A stretch of DNA of 12,503 nucleotides from DUAG01 sp046756865 (GTDB lineage Bacteria; Nitrospirota; Nitrospiria; SBBL01; JAADHI01): NCBI GenBank assembly GCA_046756865.1, contig JBHHXE010000060.1, positions 1 through 12,503 on the forward strand, written 5' to 3'. The notes under the pieces are model-generated. The model was not told the origin of the DNA. It did no database searches and saw only the letters and a list, made by a program, of their open reading frames with translations. A program made the translations under genes and the position numbers. Below, piece after piece: positions 11,384-12,503 of this stretch; position 1 is the first letter of the stretch; every line of letters begins with the position of its first letter.

Positions 11384-12370
11384 ATGTACCAAAAGTTTTT
11401 CGGTTTTAGCACCCCTCCATTCAAGCTTATCCCTGATCCCCGCTTTTTTTTCTACAGTAAAAACCACGATGAGGCCATTTCTCATATTCAATATGGCCTT
11501 AAGGAGCGGAAGGGTTTTATCGTTATCGTCGGAGAAATCGGAACCGGAAAAACAACCCTTTGCCGGCTTCTCATGGGGAGGCTTGATTGGTCCATCAAGA
11601 CGGCCCTCCTTTTTAACCCTCAACTTTCAGGCATTGAACTCCTGCAGAGTATTAACCAGGATTTTGGGTTGTGGGGAAAGAGTCCGTCCAAGAAGCTGCT
11701 AATCGACGAATTAAACGGATTTCTCCTCGGTTTGCTCTCACAAGGAAAAAGTGCGCTCCTGATAGTTGATGAAGCGCAGCTTCTCTCTATTGGCTGTCTT
11801 GAAGAGATCCGTCTCCTCTCCAATCTGGAGACCGAGCAGGAAAAGTTGATACAGATTCTTCTCATTGGGCAGCCTGAACTGAAGGAAAAGCTGGAATCCA
11901 GGTCCCTGCGACAACTCAAACAGCGGATTTCGTTAATCCATGAGATCGGCCCGCTCGGAAAGGAAGAGGTTGGCTTGTATCTCGCATCCCGCATCAGGGC
12001 TGCCGGCGGCGCAGACACTGTTGCCTTTTCGCCGAAAGCCGTTGGCAGAATTCGCCATTTCAGTAAGGGCTTTCCGCGCCTCATCAACGTTGCCGCAGAC
12101 CAGGCCCTTCTTGCCGCCTATGTGGCCAATGCAACATATGTTACAGGATCTCTCGCGGCACGCGCGATAGAAGAACTCGAAAAGGGATCGCAAAAACCTT
12201 CCCTGTCTTCTCTTTATCGATGGGAGCTCTCCTCCAGGAAAGGAAAGGTTGGGGCGCCTCTATTTCTGATCATCACAGCGCTCCTATTCGCCGCCGCCTG
12301 GTATTGGAAGGACCGCCTTGTCATTGGAATTGACCTCCTGAAGACCTTCCTCCCGGGAAAGGCCGACTAA
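11384..12370 (+). CDS. ExeA/GspA-family AAA+ ATPase, short membrane-anchored form
   Basis: The 328-residue protein starts at ATG 11384; GTG 11381 is an alternative, and neither has a strong ribosome site. The N-terminus MYQKFFGFSTPPFKLIPDPR is the classic ExeA opening. It is followed by Walker A GEIGTGKTT (50-58), Walker B LLIVDEAQ (125-132), sensor-1 ILLIGQPE (158-165) and the arginine-finger region RQLKQRI (176-182). The Cdc6/ORC-like lid ends near 265. One transmembrane helix (about 290-307) and a 20-residue tail close the protein. ExeA with ExeB helps insert the type II secretin through peptidoglycan, and close relatives accompany PEP-CTERM/exosortase loci. The periplasmic peptidoglycan-binding domain of full ExeA (about 550 residues) is absent here; it may be supplied by another protein. 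Which secretion system it serves cannot be told because the window ends soon after. Confidence 0.85.
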   Translation: MYQKFFGFSTPPFKLIPDPRFFFYSKNHDEAISHIQYGLKERKGFIVIVGEIGTGKTTLCRLLMGRLDWSIKTALLFNPQLSGIELLQSINQDFGLWGKSPSKKLLIDELNGFLLGLLSQGKSALLIVDEAQLLSIGCLEEIRLLSNLETEQEKLIQILLIGQPELKEKLESRSLRQLKQRISLIHEIGPLGKEEVGLYLASRIRAAGGADTVAFSPKAVGRIRHFSKGFPRLINVAADQALLAAYVANATYVTGSLAARAIEELEKGSQKPSLSSLYRWELSSRKGKVGAPLFLIITALLFAAAWYWKDRLVIGIDLLKTFLPGKAD

Positions 12371-12416
12371 GCTTCTTCTGTCTCAGATATGGGGATGATG
12401 AACACTTGTATTGAAT

Positions 12417-12466
12417 GTAGGGCTTGTCCTTCCAGCGGGCACTTTAATTGTTTTTACAGGCCCTAC
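12417..12466. repeat. Inverted repeat downstream of the ATPase gene
   Basis: GTAGGGCTTGT (12417-12427) and ACAGGCCCTAC (12456-12466) form an 11-bp stem with one G-U wobble and a 28-nt loop. The right arm overlaps the spacer of the promoter at 12448-12476, so it could be an operator, or an imperfect terminator of the ATPase transcript. Confidence 0.45.
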
Positions 12467-12476
12467 AGATTATAAT
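12448..12476 (+). promoter_or_regulatory. Promoter for a gene beyond the window
   Basis: TTGTTT (12448-12453) and a perfect TATAAT (12471-12476) are 17 nt apart. A G-run ending in GGAGG follows at once, but no start codon is placed correctly before the window ends. Confidence 0.55.
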
Positions 12477-12503
12477 GGGGGGAGGTCTTCGTATATTTTC
12501 CCT

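Noticed and set aside
11255..11623. A 122-codon minus-strand frame across the ATPase start
   Set aside because: It is a shadow of the ExeA-like gene, whose N-terminal motif and Walker A region lie in the same DNA.

Overview
This window looks like a chromosomal stretch from a Gram-negative bacterium of moderate GC. The reasons are an exported LTxxQ (Spy/CpxP-like) protein, an ExeA/GspA-type secretion ATPase, ElbB, a textbook Fur operator and good sigma-70 promoters. The gene set would fit a Nitrospirota- or Desulfobacterota-like lineage, but that placement is a weak inference. I see no rRNA, tRNA, CRISPR array, insertion sequence or phage gene.

Layout. (i) 1-773: a small exported OB-fold protein on the minus strand with its own promoter. 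(ii) 774-1439: elbB, a DJ-1/PfpI-superfamily protein. (iii) 1496-5469: a nitrogen-control locus in which the two halves of the usual GlnE enzyme are separate, divergent genes. The minus-strand gene carries two ACT-like domains followed by a GlnE module resembling the adenylyltransferase (AT) half. The plus-strand gene resembles the adenylyl-removing (AR) half. Back-to-back promoters flanking a small dyad lie between them. (iv) 5473-7938: priA, 3 nt behind the AR-like gene and presumably co-transcribed. (v) 7975-9249 (minus): an exported protein built from three LTxxQ modules with an exact 125-residue period. (vi) 9310-9640: no gene seen. (vii) 9641-10854 (minus): four small genes (110, 102, 65 and 77 codons) read as one operon. 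They lie behind a near-consensus sigma-70 promoter, with a perfect Fur operator just downstream of its -10 box. (viii) 10990-11383: gene-free, with potential RNA hairpins and a possible forward promoter. (ix) 11384-12370: a short, membrane-anchored ExeA/GspA-family AAA+ ATPase. (x) 12371-12503: an inverted repeat and a promoter aimed at a gene outside the window.

How the genes may work together. In the classical system a single GlnE protein adds and removes AMP on glutamine synthetase under PII control. Here the two catalytic halves could be transcribed separately. The AT-like half could also sense a small ligand such as glutamine directly through its ACT domains; this is inference. The four small genes look iron-regulated and have no function I can assign. 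Two or three of them share a strand-helix pattern, and one weakly recalls PC4-like nucleic-acid-binding proteins. The divergent GlnE pair and the Fur-controlled small-gene operon are the parts most worth following up.
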